Source of the DNA: Nocardioides kribbensis
Lineage (GTDB): Bacteria > Actinomycetota > Actinomycetes > Propionibacteriales > Nocardioidaceae
DNA: 64,000 bases
NCBI RefSeq assembly: GCF_015070375.1
Contig: NZ_JADCLL010000001.1
Span: 994,501 to 1,058,500 of the forward strand
Direction of reading: 5' to 3'
The number at the start of each line of letters is the position of its first letter. Position 1 is the stretch's first letter. Of this stretch, positions 15,687-27,125 are shown in pieces. The notes under the pieces are model-generated. The model made no database searches, was not told the DNA's origin, and saw only the letters and a list, made by a program, of their open reading frames with translations. The translations under genes and the position numbers were made by a program.

Positions 15687-16669
15687 GCCTGCGGCCCCCC
15701 GGCGGAGCGGCGGCGTACGGCGAGCACGACACCGGCCACGGCCAGCAGCCCGGCCACGGCGCTCAGCCCCACCCACGCGGGCAGTCCGTCCGCGTCGGCG
15801 GCCGCATCGGCGTCGTCGGCGGAGTCGGCGGCGGCGTCGGCCAGCACCTCGGCGCCCGAGGGCTCGGCCGAGCCGCTCGCCGAGGGGCTCGGCGACGCGG
15901 AGGCGTCGTCGCGCTCGCCGCGCCCGCCGCGACCCTCGCGCCCGGCGCGGTCCTCGTCGCGGGCGCGCTCGTCGGGGCGCCGGTCGCCCGTGCGCCCGGA
16001 GCGGTCGGACCCGGCCGCGCCGGTCGTCCCGGACGGGCCGTCGGGGTCGGCCGTGGCGCTCGGCGTCGGGGTGGCCGCGGGCGCGGAGGGCGCGGGGCCA
16101 CCCGCGCCGCCGCCGGCCGAACCGCCGCCGGAGCCCCCGGAGCCGCTCCCGCCGGAGCCGGCGCCGCCTCCGGAGCCGCCCTCGGGGCCGTCGTACCGGG
16201 CCGGGGCGACACCGGGCTGGTCGCTGCCGCTGCCGTCGACCCACGCGAAGGCGACCGAGCCGCCCTCGGGCACGGTGAGGCCGGAGACGCCGCGGGTCGC
16301 GTAGGTCCACGAGCCCGACGTGCCGTCGGAGACCCACAGCGACCAGTAGGCGGTGGCCGGCGGGGTGCGCTGGCAGGTCTGCTCGGCGGGCTTGCCCTGC
16401 ACGGTGCAGACGAAGTCGCCCTGGCCCGCGACGTAGGCCAGGTCGACGCCGGCGGCCTCGAGGACCTCCTGGGCGGAGTCGCCCCCGCCCCCGGGCACGC
16501 AGAGCTGGGCGATGCCGCCGCCGAGCTCCTTGAAGTCGACGACGGCGCTGGCGCCCTCGCCGCCGGTGCACGACGCGGCCGAGGCCGGGGCCGGCACCAG
16601 CGCGGGGCCCGTCGCCACCGCCGTCAGGACGGCGGCGGCGACGGCGCGCAGGACGGTGTGGGCGCGCAC
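15683..16669 (-). CDS. Secreted, membrane-anchored DUF4430 (transcobalamin C-domain-like) protein
   Basis: The 328-residue protein begins with a Sec signal peptide (AVLTAVATGPALVPAPASA). Residues about 35-170 contain TAYWSLWVSDGTSGSWTY and VPEGGSVAFAWVDG, matching the DUF4430 fold that forms the beta-domain of transcobalamin and intrinsic factor. Two Cys pairs are possible (SCTGGEG, LCVPG, FVCTVQ, QTCQR). A long Gly/Ser/Pro/Asp linker (about 180-285) leads to one C-terminal membrane helix and a basic RRR tail. It is related to the uncharacterised SCO2322 family seen beside ECF genes. Role inferred: surface half of a B12 receptor. GTG 16669 lies 2 bp after the upstream stop. Confidence 0.75.
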   Translation of the reverse strand: MRAHTVLRAVAAAVLTAVATGPALVPAPASAASCTGGEGASAVVDFKELGGGIAQLCVPGGGGDSAQEVLEAAGVDLAYVAGQGDFVCTVQGKPAEQTCQRTPPATAYWSLWVSDGTSGSWTYATRGVSGLTVPEGGSVAFAWVDGSGSDQPGVAPARYDGPEGGSGGGAGSGGSGSGGSGGGSAGGGAGGPAPSAPAATPTPSATADPDGPSGTTGAAGSDRSGRTGDRRPDERARDEDRAGREGRGGRGERDDASASPSPSASGSAEPSGAEVLADAAADSADDADAAADADGLPAWVGLSAVAGLLAVAGVVLAVRRRSAGGPQA

Positions 16670-16671
16670 GG

Positions 16672-18336
16672 TCAGCGCACGACCCGGACGGTCGCCTCGC
16701 CGGAGCGGTCGACGAACTGACCCTTCGCCCGGAGCGTCGCGAGTCCCAGCGCCCCACTGATGCGCACCTCGGTGACGACACGGCCCTCCGCGTCGGCGCG
16801 GGCCACGCTCTTCGCGCCGCGGAACGTCACCACGGTGCGCTCCCCGGGCACGAGACCGGAGACGGTCACGACCTGGGACCCACCCCGCTCCGCGCGCCGG
16901 GCGGTGTCGACGCCGAGGGTCTTGGGGCCGAGCACGCGCACGTCGACCGAGCCGACGAGGCCGCTCTCGCCCCGCACCTCGTAGGTGGCGGTGCCGGCGC
17001 GCCCGGGGTTGACGGTGAGGTCGGCCGAGCCGTCGCGACCGGCGGTGGCGCCCACGGTCTCGCCGCGGCCGGTGAGGCAGAGCTTGGCGCCCGGGACCAG
17101 CCCGGTGACGCTCACGGTGAGGGCGCGGCCCTTGCGGGCGAGGTCCTTCGCGGCGACGGCGTCCTCGCCGGCGTCGGTGGAGGAGGCCAGCGCGGGCGCG
17201 GCCTGGGCGGTGGCGCGCAGGAACTGCCCACGGTCGGCCGCGACGATCCCGTCGGTGCGGGCACCCTTCAGCGCCGCGTCGTCGTAGGCCACGGCGCCGA
17301 GGTCGGCGTCGTCGAAACGGTTGCAGTCGCCGACACCGGCGACCTGGCGGGCCCGCAGCCAGGCCGCGGCGTCGGCGGCGGCGCCGGCGCTGGCCGCGCC
17401 CACGCCGAGGTCGGCGAGGTCGCCGAGGGCCCAGCCGGCCAGGCCGGTGCTGTTGGCGTTGCCGGGGAAGGCGGTGGCGTCGGTGCCGGAGTCGAAGGAG
17501 CCGTTGGCGTTCTGGAAGCCGGCCAGCCAGGCGGCGGCGTCGGCCAGCGCGGCGTCGACCTCGGCGTCACCCGCCTGGGGCAGCAGCGACAGCACGGCCT
17601 GCGCGGTGGCGTCGACGCTGGCGTCGGCCCCGCTCCCGCAGGCCTGGTCGGTCGCGGTGGCCGGCGCGAAGTCCTGGCGGAAGAAACCGACCCCGCACTG
17701 CTGGAGCAGCAGGAAGTCGGTGGCGGCGTCGGCCTCGTCGCTGCCCGCGGCCTGGAGGCCGCGCACGGCGAAGGCCTGGCCCAGCGTGTTGGCGAAGTCG
17801 CCGGTCGGGTCGGGCTCGCCGTCCTTCGTGGCGACGTCGGCGATGCGCCCGGCGGTGGCACCGGTGTCGGCGGTCTGGGCCTCCAGCGCGCCGACGAGGT
17901 CGATCTCCTCGACGGTGGCCGGGTCGACCCCCGCGGCCTGGAGGCCCACGAGGGCCTTGGCCACGGCGCCGGCCGCGCGCCCGGCGTACTGGGCGCCGTC
18001 GAAGGAGTAGGCGTAGTCGGTGTAGACCGTGGGGTCCTCGGCGACGGCCGCGGCGATCGCGTCGACGGTGGCGTCCTGCCCGCCGACGGCGGCGAGCGCG
18101 AGCTCGGCGTCGATGGACAGCCCGTAGTCGGTGAACGGCGCGCCGAAGCTGTCGTAGGTCAGCAGGCCGTCGTCGACCTGGCCCGCGAGCCAGCCGCCGG
18201 CGCGCTGCGCGGCCACGGGGTCGAGGTCGCCGGCGGCGGCCTGGGCCGGGGTGGTGAGGCCGGGCACCGCCAGCAGGGCCAGGGACAGGACGGGAGCGGC
18301 GGCGAGGGCGCTCGCGCGGCGCAGGGGGTGACGCAT
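16672..18336 (-). CDS. Secreted alpha6/alpha6-barrel protein, transcobalamin N-domain-like
   Basis: A 554-residue secreted protein with a signal peptide ending near TTPAQAAAG. Residues about 35-380 show repeated helix pairs and motifs of the prenyltransferase/squalene-oxidase/intrinsic-factor barrel (AQRAGGWLAGQVDDGLL, QNANGSFDSGTDATA, STGLAGWALGDL). The last 150 residues look like two Ig-like beta domains (TVSVTGLVPGAKLCL, VTVSGLVPGERTVV). It lacks a membrane anchor and has no DxDD terpene-cyclase motif, so a binding role is more likely than catalysis. As the first gene after a cobalamin riboswitch, a B12-binding role is inferred. RBS GGGAAGGAA precedes ATG 18336. Confidence 0.75.
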   Translation of the reverse strand: MRHPLRRASALAAAPVLSLALLAVPGLTTPAQAAAGDLDPVAAQRAGGWLAGQVDDGLLTYDSFGAPFTDYGLSIDAELALAAVGGQDATVDAIAAAVAEDPTVYTDYAYSFDGAQYAGRAAGAVAKALVGLQAAGVDPATVEEIDLVGALEAQTADTGATAGRIADVATKDGEPDPTGDFANTLGQAFAVRGLQAAGSDEADAATDFLLLQQCGVGFFRQDFAPATATDQACGSGADASVDATAQAVLSLLPQAGDAEVDAALADAAAWLAGFQNANGSFDSGTDATAFPGNANSTGLAGWALGDLADLGVGAASAGAAADAAAWLRARQVAGVGDCNRFDDADLGAVAYDDAALKGARTDGIVAADRGQFLRATAQAAPALASSTDAGEDAVAAKDLARKGRALTVSVTGLVPGAKLCLTGRGETVGATAGRDGSADLTVNPGRAGTATYEVRGESGLVGSVDVRVLGPKTLGVDTARRAERGGSQVVTVSGLVPGERTVVTFRGAKSVARADAEGRVVTEVRISGALGLATLRAKGQFVDRSGEATVRVVR

Positions 18337-18356
18337 GGGGTTTCCTTCCCGCTGCG

Positions 18357-18403
18357 CACGGCGGGAGGCGCCCCAGCTGATCCGGGGCGGGCCACCCGCC
18401 GTG
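18357..18403 (-). promoter_or_regulatory. Likely riboswitch expression platform
   Basis: A perfect 9-bp stem (CACGGCGGG at 18395-18403 on the minus strand with CCCGCCGTG at 18357-18365) encloses a second GC-rich hairpin and ends about 8 nt before the ribosome-binding site. It could compete with the aptamer and mask initiation, or act as an attenuator. There is no T tract, so translational control is favoured. Confidence 0.55.
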
Positions 18404-18419
18404 TTCCTCGACAGCGAAT

Positions 18420-18545
18420 GATCAGGACGCGTCGCAGCAGGTGCTCCGGCTCGCCGCCCCGGGGAGGTCCCGGCACGGCCTACGGTTGCGGGTCAGCGCC
18501 GGACTCCGACCGGCTTCCCCCACGTGCGGGCGTGATGAGTGGTGC
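18420..18545 (-). promoter_or_regulatory. Cobalamin riboswitch
   Basis: The minus strand carries the class hallmark: GGGGGAAGCCGG (about 18511-18522), then GGAGTCCGGCGCTG, then ACCCGCAACCGTA (18481-18493). It is followed by the B12-box-like GAGCCGGAGCACCTGC (about 18436-18451). This is the AdoCbl/MeCbl-sensing core found upstream of B12 transport and synthesis genes. A TACGCT -10-like element lies just upstream (18552-18557). Bound cobalamin should turn the downstream uptake operon off. Confidence 0.9.
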
Positions 18546-18582
18546 GGGGGCAGCGTAACCCGGGACCGCCCCCGCCGCCGCC

Positions 18583-20106
18583 TCAGGACAGCTTCTCGAG
18601 CACGAGCTCCTTGACCCGCGCCGCGTCGGCCTGGCCGCGCATCTCCTTCATCACGGCGCCGATGAGCGCACCGGCCGCGGCGACCTTGCCGTCGCGGATC
18701 TTGTCGGCGATGGCGGGGTTCTCGGCGATGGCCTTGTCGACCGCGGCCGACAGGGCGCCCTCGTCGGAGACCACGGCCAGGCCGCGGGCCGCGACGACCT
18801 CCTCCGGGGTGCCCTCGCCGGCCAGCAGGCCGTCGAAGACCTGGCGGGCCAGCTTGTCGGTCAGCTCGCCGGCGTCGACCATGGCCTGCACGCGCGCGAC
18901 GTGCTGCGGCGTGACGCCGAGGGCGCCGATCTCGACCCCGGAGTCGTTGGCGCGCCGCGCCATCTCACCCAGCCACCACTTGCGCGCGGACTGTGGTGCG
19001 GCGCCGGCGGCGATGGTCTCCTCGACCAGGCCGAGGGCGCCCGCGCCCACGGTGTCGCGCATCTCCAGGTCGGTGAAGCCCCATGACTCCTGCAGCCGGG
19101 CCAGGCGGGCGCGGGGGTTCTCCGGCATGGTGCCGCGCAGCTGCTCCACCCACTCGCGCGACGGTGCCACCGGCACCAGGTCGGGCTCGGGGAAGTAGCG
19201 GTAGTCCTCGGCGTCGGACTTCTCGCGCCCCGACGTCGTCACGCCGGTGTCCTCGTGCCAGTGGCGCGTCTCCTGCAGGATCGAGCGGCCCTCGCCCAGC
19301 ACGGCGGCGTGGCGCTGCATCTCGTAGCGCACCGCACGCTCGACCGAGCGCAGCGAGTTGACGTTCTTGGTCTCGGTGCGGGTGCCGAGCGCACCGGAGC
19401 CCTTCGGGGCCAGCGAGAGGTTCACGTCGGCGCGGATGGAGCCCTGGTCCATGCGGGCGTCGGAGACACCGAGGGCGACAATCAGCTCGCGCAGCTGCGC
19501 GACGTAGGCCTTGGCGACCTCGGGGGCCTGCGCACCGAGCCCGGTGATGGGCTTGGTGACGATCTCGATGAGCGGGATCCCGGCGCGGTTGTAGTCGACC
19601 AGCGAGTAGTCGGCGCCGTGGATGCGGCCGGTGGAGCCGCCGACGTGCAGCGACTTGCCGGTGTCCTCCTCCATGTGGGCGCGCTCGATCTCCACGCGCA
19701 CCGTCTCCGTGCCGCCGTCGGCGGTCGGCACCAGGACGTCCATCCAGCCCTCGAACGCGATCGGCTCGTCGTACTGGCTGGTCTGGAAGTTCTTCGGCAT
19801 GTCGGGGTAGAAGTAGTTCTTCCGCGCGAAGCGGCACCACTCGGCGATGTCGCAGTTGAGCGCGAGGCCGATGCGGATCGCCGACTCCACCGCCTTGGCG
19901 TTGACCACCGGCATCGCACCCGGCAGGCCCAGGCAGGTCGGGCAGACCTGGGTGTTGGGCTCGGCGCCGAACTCGGTGGGGCAGCCGCAGAACATCTTGG
20001 TCGCGGTGTTGAGCTCGACGTGGACCTCCAGGCCCATCGCCGGGTCGTAGGCGGCGAGGACCTCGTCGTAGTCGACGAGGACGTCGCCGGTGGTGGAGGT
20101 GCTCAT
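18583..20106 (-). CDS. gatB: Asp-tRNA(Asn)/Glu-tRNA(Gln) amidotransferase subunit B
   Basis: A 507-residue subunit that binds misacylated Glu-tRNA(Gln) or Asp-tRNA(Asn) and, with GatA and GatC, converts it to the correct amide. Typical motifs are [20 protein letters not shown] (metal/tRNA-binding cradle), [14 protein letters not shown], and RADVNLS followed later by TKNVNSL; the C-terminal YqeY-like domain contains [20 protein letters not shown]. It ends the gatCAB operon and overlaps gatA by 4 nt (ATGA). Confidence 0.97.
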   Translation of the reverse strand: MSTSTTGDVLVDYDEVLAAYDPAMGLEVHVELNTATKMFCGCPTEFGAEPNTQVCPTCLGLPGAMPVVNAKAVESAIRIGLALNCDIAEWCRFARKNYFYPDMPKNFQTSQYDEPIAFEGWMDVLVPTADGGTETVRVEIERAHMEEDTGKSLHVGGSTGRIHGADYSLVDYNRAGIPLIEIVTKPITGLGAQAPEVAKAYVAQLRELIVALGVSDARMDQGSIRADVNLSLAPKGSGALGTRTETKNVNSLRSVERAVRYEMQRHAAVLGEGRSILQETRHWHEDTGVTTSGREKSDAEDYRYFPEPDLVPVAPSREWVEQLRGTMPENPRARLARLQESWGFTDLEMRDTVGAGALGLVEETIAAGAAPQSARKWWLGEMARRANDSGVEIGALGVTPQHVARVQAMVDAGELTDKLARQVFDGLLAGEGTPEEVVAARGLAVVSDEGALSAAVDKAIAENPAIADKIRDGKVAAAGALIGAVMKEMRGQADAARVKELVLEKLS

Positions 20107-21668
20107 GCGGAGGCTCCGTTCGCGTCGGTCGGGCCGGCCTGGGCGGCCAGGGCGGGCGCGCGGTCGAGCAGCGGGCCGCCCCACCGCTCGTGGAGGGCGG
20201 CCTCGAGGGCCGCGCCCACGCGGTACATCCGGTCGTCGGCCAGGGCCGGCGCCAGGATCTGGAAGCCGGCCGGCAGGCCGTCCTCGTCGGCCAGGCCGCT
20301 GGGCAGCGACATGCCGGGCACGCCGGCCAGGTTGGCCGGGATGGTGGCGAGGTCGTTGAGGTACATCGCCAGCGGGTCGTCGAGCTTCTCCCCCAGCTTG
20401 AAGGCCGTCGTCGGCGCGGTCGGTGAGACCAGGACGTCGACCTTCTCGAACGCGGCGGCGAAGTCGCGGGCGATGAGCGTGCGCACCCGCTGCGCCGTGC
20501 CGTAGTAGGCGTCGTAGTAGCCGCTCGACAGGGCGTAGGTGCCGAGGATGATGCGGCGCTTGACCTCGTCGCCGAAGCCGGCGTCGCGGGTGGCCCGCAT
20601 GACCTGCTCGGCGCTCGGCGAGTCGACGCCCTCGGGCAGCACCCGCAGGCCGTAGCGCATGGCGTCGAACTTGGCGAGGTTGGAGGAGGCCTCGCACGGC
20701 ATGATCAGGTAGTAGGTCGCCAGGGCGTGCACGAAGGTCGGGCACGACACCTCGACGACCTCGGCGCCGGCCTTGACCAGCAGCTCGAGCGACTCCTCGA
20801 AGCGCGCCTGCACCCCGGCCTGGTAGCCCTCGCCGGAGAGCTCGGTGATGACGCCGACGCGCACGCCGGACAGGTCGCCCTCCGCGCCGCGACGGGCGGC
20901 GTCGACCAGCGACGGCAGCGGCTGGTCGACCGAGGTGGAGTCGAGCGGGTCGTGCCCGCCCACCAGCTCGTGCAGCAGCGCGGAGTCGAGGACCGTGCGC
21001 GTGACCGGGCCGACCTGGTCGAGGGAGTTGGCCATGGCCACGAGGCCGTAGCGCGAGACCCCGCCGTAGGTCGGCTTGACGCCCACGGTGCCGGTGACCG
21101 CGCCGGGCTGGCGGATCGAGCCACCGGTGTCCGTGCCGAGGGCCAGCGGAGTCTCGAAGGCGGCCAGGGCCGCGGCCGAGCCGCCGCCGGAGCCGCCGGG
21201 GATGCGCTCGAGGTCCCACGGGTTGCGGGTGGGGCCGTAGGCGGAGTGCTCGGTGGAGGAGCCCATCGCGAACTCGTCCATGTTGGTCTTGCCCAGGATC
21301 GGCAGGCCGGCGGCCCGGAGCCGGGCGACCACCGTGGCGTCGTAGGGCGGGACCCAGCCCTCGAGGATCTTCGAGCCGCACGTCGTGGGCAGCCCCCGGG
21401 TGGCCAGGACGTCCTTGACCGCGATCGGCACGCCGTCGAGCGCCGAGGCCGGCGACCCCGCCGCGCGACGCTCGTCGGAGGCGGCGGCCGCCGCCAGCGC
21501 ACCCTCGGCGTCGACGTGGAGGAAGGCGTGCACGCCGGCGTCGGGTCCGCCGTCGACCGCGGCGATGCGGTCGAGGTGGGCCTGGGTCAGCGCGACGGAG
21601 GTGGTCGTGCCCGCGGCGAGGTCGGCGGCCAGGTCGGCGGCCGTGCGGCGGGTCAGGTCGGCGCTCAC
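20103..21668 (-). CDS. gatA: Asp/Glu-tRNA amidotransferase subunit A
   Basis: A 521-residue amidase that releases ammonia from glutamine for the amidotransferase. The Ser-cisSer-Lys triad is visible as the Lys in PIAVKDVL (near residue 80), the cis-Ser in [11 protein letters not shown] and the nucleophile in [13 protein letters not shown]. The C-terminal part, with [20 protein letters not shown], matches bacterial GatA. It overlaps gatB downstream and gatC upstream by 4 nt each, giving a coupled C-A-B order. Confidence 0.97.
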   Translation of the reverse strand: MSADLTRRTAADLAADLAAGTTTSVALTQAHLDRIAAVDGGPDAGVHAFLHVDAEGALAAAAASDERRAAGSPASALDGVPIAVKDVLATRGLPTTCGSKILEGWVPPYDATVVARLRAAGLPILGKTNMDEFAMGSSTEHSAYGPTRNPWDLERIPGGSGGGSAAALAAFETPLALGTDTGGSIRQPGAVTGTVGVKPTYGGVSRYGLVAMANSLDQVGPVTRTVLDSALLHELVGGHDPLDSTSVDQPLPSLVDAARRGAEGDLSGVRVGVITELSGEGYQAGVQARFEESLELLVKAGAEVVEVSCPTFVHALATYYLIMPCEASSNLAKFDAMRYGLRVLPEGVDSPSAEQVMRATRDAGFGDEVKRRIILGTYALSSGYYDAYYGTAQRVRTLIARDFAAAFEKVDVLVSPTAPTTAFKLGEKLDDPLAMYLNDLATIPANLAGVPGMSLPSGLADEDGLPAGFQILAPALADDRMYRVGAALEAALHERWGGPLLDRAPALAAQAGPTDANGASA

Positions 21669-21964
21669 TGCTCGTCCCCGAGGATGCGCGGCACCATGAA
21701 GCGCTGCTGCTCCGACTCGGGGGCACCGGCCAGCGCGGCCTCGGCGCCCAGCCCGGGCACCACGACGTCCTCGCGGAAGACGTTGGTGAGCGGGAGCGCG
21801 TGGGAGGTCGGGGGCACGTCGTCACCGGCCACGCCGCTGATCGAGGCGACCGACTCCAGGATCACCGACAGCTGCGGGGCGAGGTGGTCGAGCTCGGCGT
21901 CGGACAGGTCGATCCGGGCGAGGTTCGCCAAGTGCTCGACCTCGTCTCGGGTTATCTCAGGCAT
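21665..21964 (-). CDS. gatC: Asp/Glu-tRNA amidotransferase subunit C
   Basis: This 99-residue small subunit wraps between GatA and GatB and stabilises them. [19 protein letters not shown] and [11 protein letters not shown] are the conserved segments. ATG 21964 was chosen because AGGA lies 8 nt upstream; an ATG at 21973 is in frame but would have its AGG directly against the start codon. First gene of gatCAB, divergent from the WrbA-like gene across about 120 bp. Confidence 0.95.
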   Translation of the reverse strand: MPEITRDEVEHLANLARIDLSDAELDHLAPQLSVILESVASISGVAGDDVPPTSHALPLTNVFREDVVVPGLGAEAALAGAPESEQQRFMVPRILGDEQ

Positions 21965-22040
21965 GGCGCTCATCCTAGGGCCGTCGCCCCGGGTCACCCG
22001 CAGGGACCTTGTGGGGCGCCGAGCGATGGCTACCGTGGAA

Positions 22041-22054
22041 GTTGAACGGTCAAC
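22041..22054. promoter_or_regulatory. Palindrome at the WrbA-like gene promoter
   Basis: GTTGA-ACGG-TCAAC is a perfect 5-bp-armed palindrome placed 5 bp after a TACCGT -10 candidate (22031-22036), so it would cover the transcription start. That is a common operator position for MarR- or HxlR-type regulators of quinone-reductase genes. No regulator gene is adjacent. Confidence 0.4.
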
Positions 22055-22083
22055 CGACTCGCGATCCCACGGAGGTACCACCC

Positions 22084-22680
22084 GTGCCCAGCAAGCTCTC
22101 GATCATCTACTACTCCGGCTTCGGCAGCACCCACGCCATGGCCGAGCGCCTGGCCCAGACCGCCGAGGGACTCGGCGCCGAGGTCCGGCTGCGCCACGTC
22201 GCCGAGACCGCGCCCCGCGAGGCCGTCGAGTCGGTCGACGCCTGGAAGCAGCACGTGGAGGAGCAGGCGAGCAAGCCCACCGCCAGCCCCGACGACCTCG
22301 ACTGGGCCGACGCCGTCCTCTTCGGCTCGCCCACCCGCTACGGCCACGTCACCAGCCAGCTCCAGTCCTTCATCGACACCCTCGGCCCGCTGTGGGGCGA
22401 GGGCAAGCTGGCCGACAAGGTCTACGCCGCCTTCACCTCCAGCCAGACCCTCCACGGTGGCCAGGAGACGACGCTGGAGGCCATGCACACGACCTTCGCC
22501 CACTTCGGCGGCATCATCGTGCCCCCGGGCTACACCGACCCGGTGAAGTTCGCCGACGGCAACCCCTACGGCGTCGGCAAGGTCACCGGCCAGACCAGCG
22601 AGCTCGACGACACCGACCGCAGCGCGCTCGACCACTTGGTCACCCGCGTGCTCTCGGTCAGCGACAAGTTGAACGCCTGA
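22084..22680 (+). CDS. WrbA-like NAD(P)H:quinone oxidoreductase
   Basis: A 198-residue flavodoxin-fold protein of the WrbA family, which performs two-electron reduction of quinones using FMN and so avoids semiquinone stress. The FMN phosphate loop is [11 protein letters not shown] (about 9-19), and the isoalloxazine contacts include [10 protein letters not shown] and [10 protein letters not shown]. The active-site segment around PGYTDP resembles the family. GTG 22084 has GGAGG about 10 nt upstream. It is a single gene with its own operator-like palindrome and is followed by the repeat block. Confidence 0.9.
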   Translation: MPSKLSIIYYSGFGSTHAMAERLAQTAEGLGAEVRLRHVAETAPREAVESVDAWKQHVEEQASKPTASPDDLDWADAVLFGSPTRYGHVTSQLQSFIDTLGPLWGEGKLADKVYAAFTSSQTLHGGQETTLEAMHTTFAHFGGIIVPPGYTDPVKFADGNPYGVGKVTGQTSELDDTDRSALDHLVTRVLSVSDKLNA

Positions 22681-22785
22681 GCCTGCGCTCCACCCGCTCG
22701 CGAGCGCCGTCCCACAGCCGTGGGGCGGCGCTCGCCGCGTGACGGGGACTCGCCTGGCCGGCGCGGTCGGTCGTCGGCGTCGGTG

Positions 22786-23130
22786 AGTGGCGGGAGACGA
22801 CACATGCGGCGGCCGTCGAACCGTCGTACGCCGCCACGTCTCGGGCGGGCCGACCGGCGACGCGCGGCGCCCCGCGTGGGCGGCCGATGCTGGCGTCGCA
22901 CGCGAGGACCGACCGTGCGGTAAGTGGCGGGAAACGACACCGTCGGCGGCCGTCGGCCGGTCGTATGCCGCCACTTCTCGGCCGGCCGGCGACGCGCGGC
23001 GCCCCCGCGGGAGCGGCCGATGCTGGCGTCGCACGCAAGGACCGACCGTGCGGTAAGTGGCGGGAAACGACACCGTCGGCGGCCGTCGGCCGGTCGTATG
23101 CCGCCACTTCTCGGGCGGGCTGGCCGGGCA
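22786..23130. repeat. Interspersed-type repeat, three copies of about 133-137 bp
   Basis: Copies begin at 22786, 22923 and 23056; the third is cut short and diverges after about 23115. Each copy starts with an imperfect hairpin: AAGTGGCGG (22922-22930) pairs with CCGCCACTT (22968-22976), and inside it ACGAC pairs with GTCGT. Copies 2 and 3 are identical over roughly the first 55 bp; copy 1 has drifted. The second half of copies 1 and 2 shares CCGATGCTGGCGTCGCACGC. No credible ORF or transposase is present. The arrangement is that of a REP/MITE-like extragenic repeat that has duplicated in tandem. Confidence 0.8.
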
Positions 23131-23228
23131 CGCGAGGTGCTTCGCCTGCGTGGCGGGCGTGAGAGGGACCTGGCGCGGGTGTCGGTGGTTGTCAGACGGT
23201 CGCTCGCACTCCGGCTCGAGCACCACGT

Positions 23229-23390
23229 GGCGCCGTGGTTTCGAGACGGTCGCTGGCGCTCCCTCCTCAACCACCGGGGGCTGGCGCTCCCTCCTCAACC
23301 ACCAGAGGGCTGGCGCTCCCTCCTCAACCATCAGGGCTGGCGGTCCCCCCTCCACCACCGGGGCTCGGCGCCGGAGCAGAGCCCTCCGGG
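23229..23390. repeat. Short tandem array of a 27-29-bp unit
   Basis: Starting from GTTTCGAGACGGTCG, the unit CTGGCGCTCCCTCCTCAACC recurs at 23253, 23281 and 23310, with a degenerate fourth at 23337; each is followed by ACCACCGG-like sequence. A related piece, CAGACGGTCGCTCGCACTCC, occurs near 23194. The unit resembles an extragenic repeat I recall as abundant in Nocardioides genomes. It ends immediately before the ligA stop codon. Confidence 0.8.
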
Positions 23391-23392
23391 GC

Positions 23393-26321
<2,929 letters not shown>

Positions 26322-26420
26322 GCGCGCACCCCGCCCCTCCCCCCTCCCCCCGCGGGACGCCGGACCGACATCCGCGCGTTGGCGCGGGAACACCTGGGCG
26401 TGCCATGCTGTTCGGGATGG

Positions 26421-26432
26421 AACGGAACCGTT
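26421..26432. promoter_or_regulatory. Probable TetR operator
   Basis: AACGG-AA-CCGTT is an inverted repeat 48 bp before the tetR-family start, followed directly by TTCGTTTC, which extends partial symmetry (GGAAC...GTTTC). This is the usual size and position for self-regulation by a TetR protein that also controls the downstream exporter. Confidence 0.5.
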
Positions 26433-26479
26433 TCGTTTCATCCAGGTGAACGGACCGCACGACCAGACGTGGAGCAGCC

Positions 26480-27067
26480 ATGACCCCCGCCGAGACCCGA
26501 CCGCGCGTCGAGGGAGACCGCGAGCAGGAGATCCTCGACGCCACCCTCGAGCTGCTGGGCGAGGTCGGCTACGACCGCCTCACCATGGACGCCGTCGCCA
26601 CCCGGGCCAAGGCGTCGAAGGCGACGCTCTACCGCCGCTGGGGCGGGGGCAAGGTGGCCCTGGTCATCGACGCCCTCAAGGCGGCCAAGCAGCAGCCCGA
26701 CCTGCCCGACACCGGGAGCCTGCGCGAGGACCTGCGCGCCGCCTTCTGCGGGATGGGCGGTCTGACCGACGACGAGACGGTCTCGCACTTCACCAGCATC
26801 CTCACCGCGATCAGCGTCGACCCGGAGTTCGCCACCGCCTTCCGCCGCGACGTCCTCGAGGCCAAGATCGCCGGCTCCCGCACGATCTGGGAGCGGGCCC
26901 GCGCCCGGGGCGAGCTGCGCGACGACGTCGACCTCGAGCTCATGGAGCCTGCCCTGGCCGGCATCGTCATGCACCGCGTCTTCCTGCTCGGGCGAGCGCC
27001 CGACGCCGACACCATCACGCGGGTGATCGACCAGATCATCCTCCCCGCGGCGACCCGCCGACCCTGA
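26480..27067 (+). CDS. TetR/AcrR-family transcriptional regulator
   Basis: A 195-residue repressor with the N-terminal DNA-binding domain (ILDATLELLGEVGYDRLTMD, then TRAKASKATLYRRW; about residues 15-60) and a variable ligand-binding C-terminal domain. YRRWGGGKVALV is typical of the TetR group paired with DHA2 exporters. It lies 58 bp before the MFS gene on the same strand, so it probably represses both until a drug-like ligand binds. Confidence 0.92.
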   Translation: MTPAETRPRVEGDREQEILDATLELLGEVGYDRLTMDAVATRAKASKATLYRRWGGGKVALVIDALKAAKQQPDLPDTGSLREDLRAAFCGMGGLTDDETVSHFTSILTAISVDPEFATAFRRDVLEAKIAGSRTIWERARARGELRDDVDLELMEPALAGIVMHRVFLLGRAPDADTITRVIDQIILPAATRRP

Positions 27068-27125
27068 CCGGGCCCGCCCGCTCCACCACGTCTCCACCAC
27101 GTCTCGACCAGACCAAGGACATCCC

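Noticed and set aside
16672..18336. Terpene or squalene cyclase
   Set aside because: The barrel repeats are similar, but no DxDD or other catalytic acid motif is present and the protein is secreted under a B12 riboswitch.
22786..23390. Repeats as a CRISPR array
   Set aside because: Units are either long with internal hairpins or directly abutting without unique spacers, and no cas gene is present.
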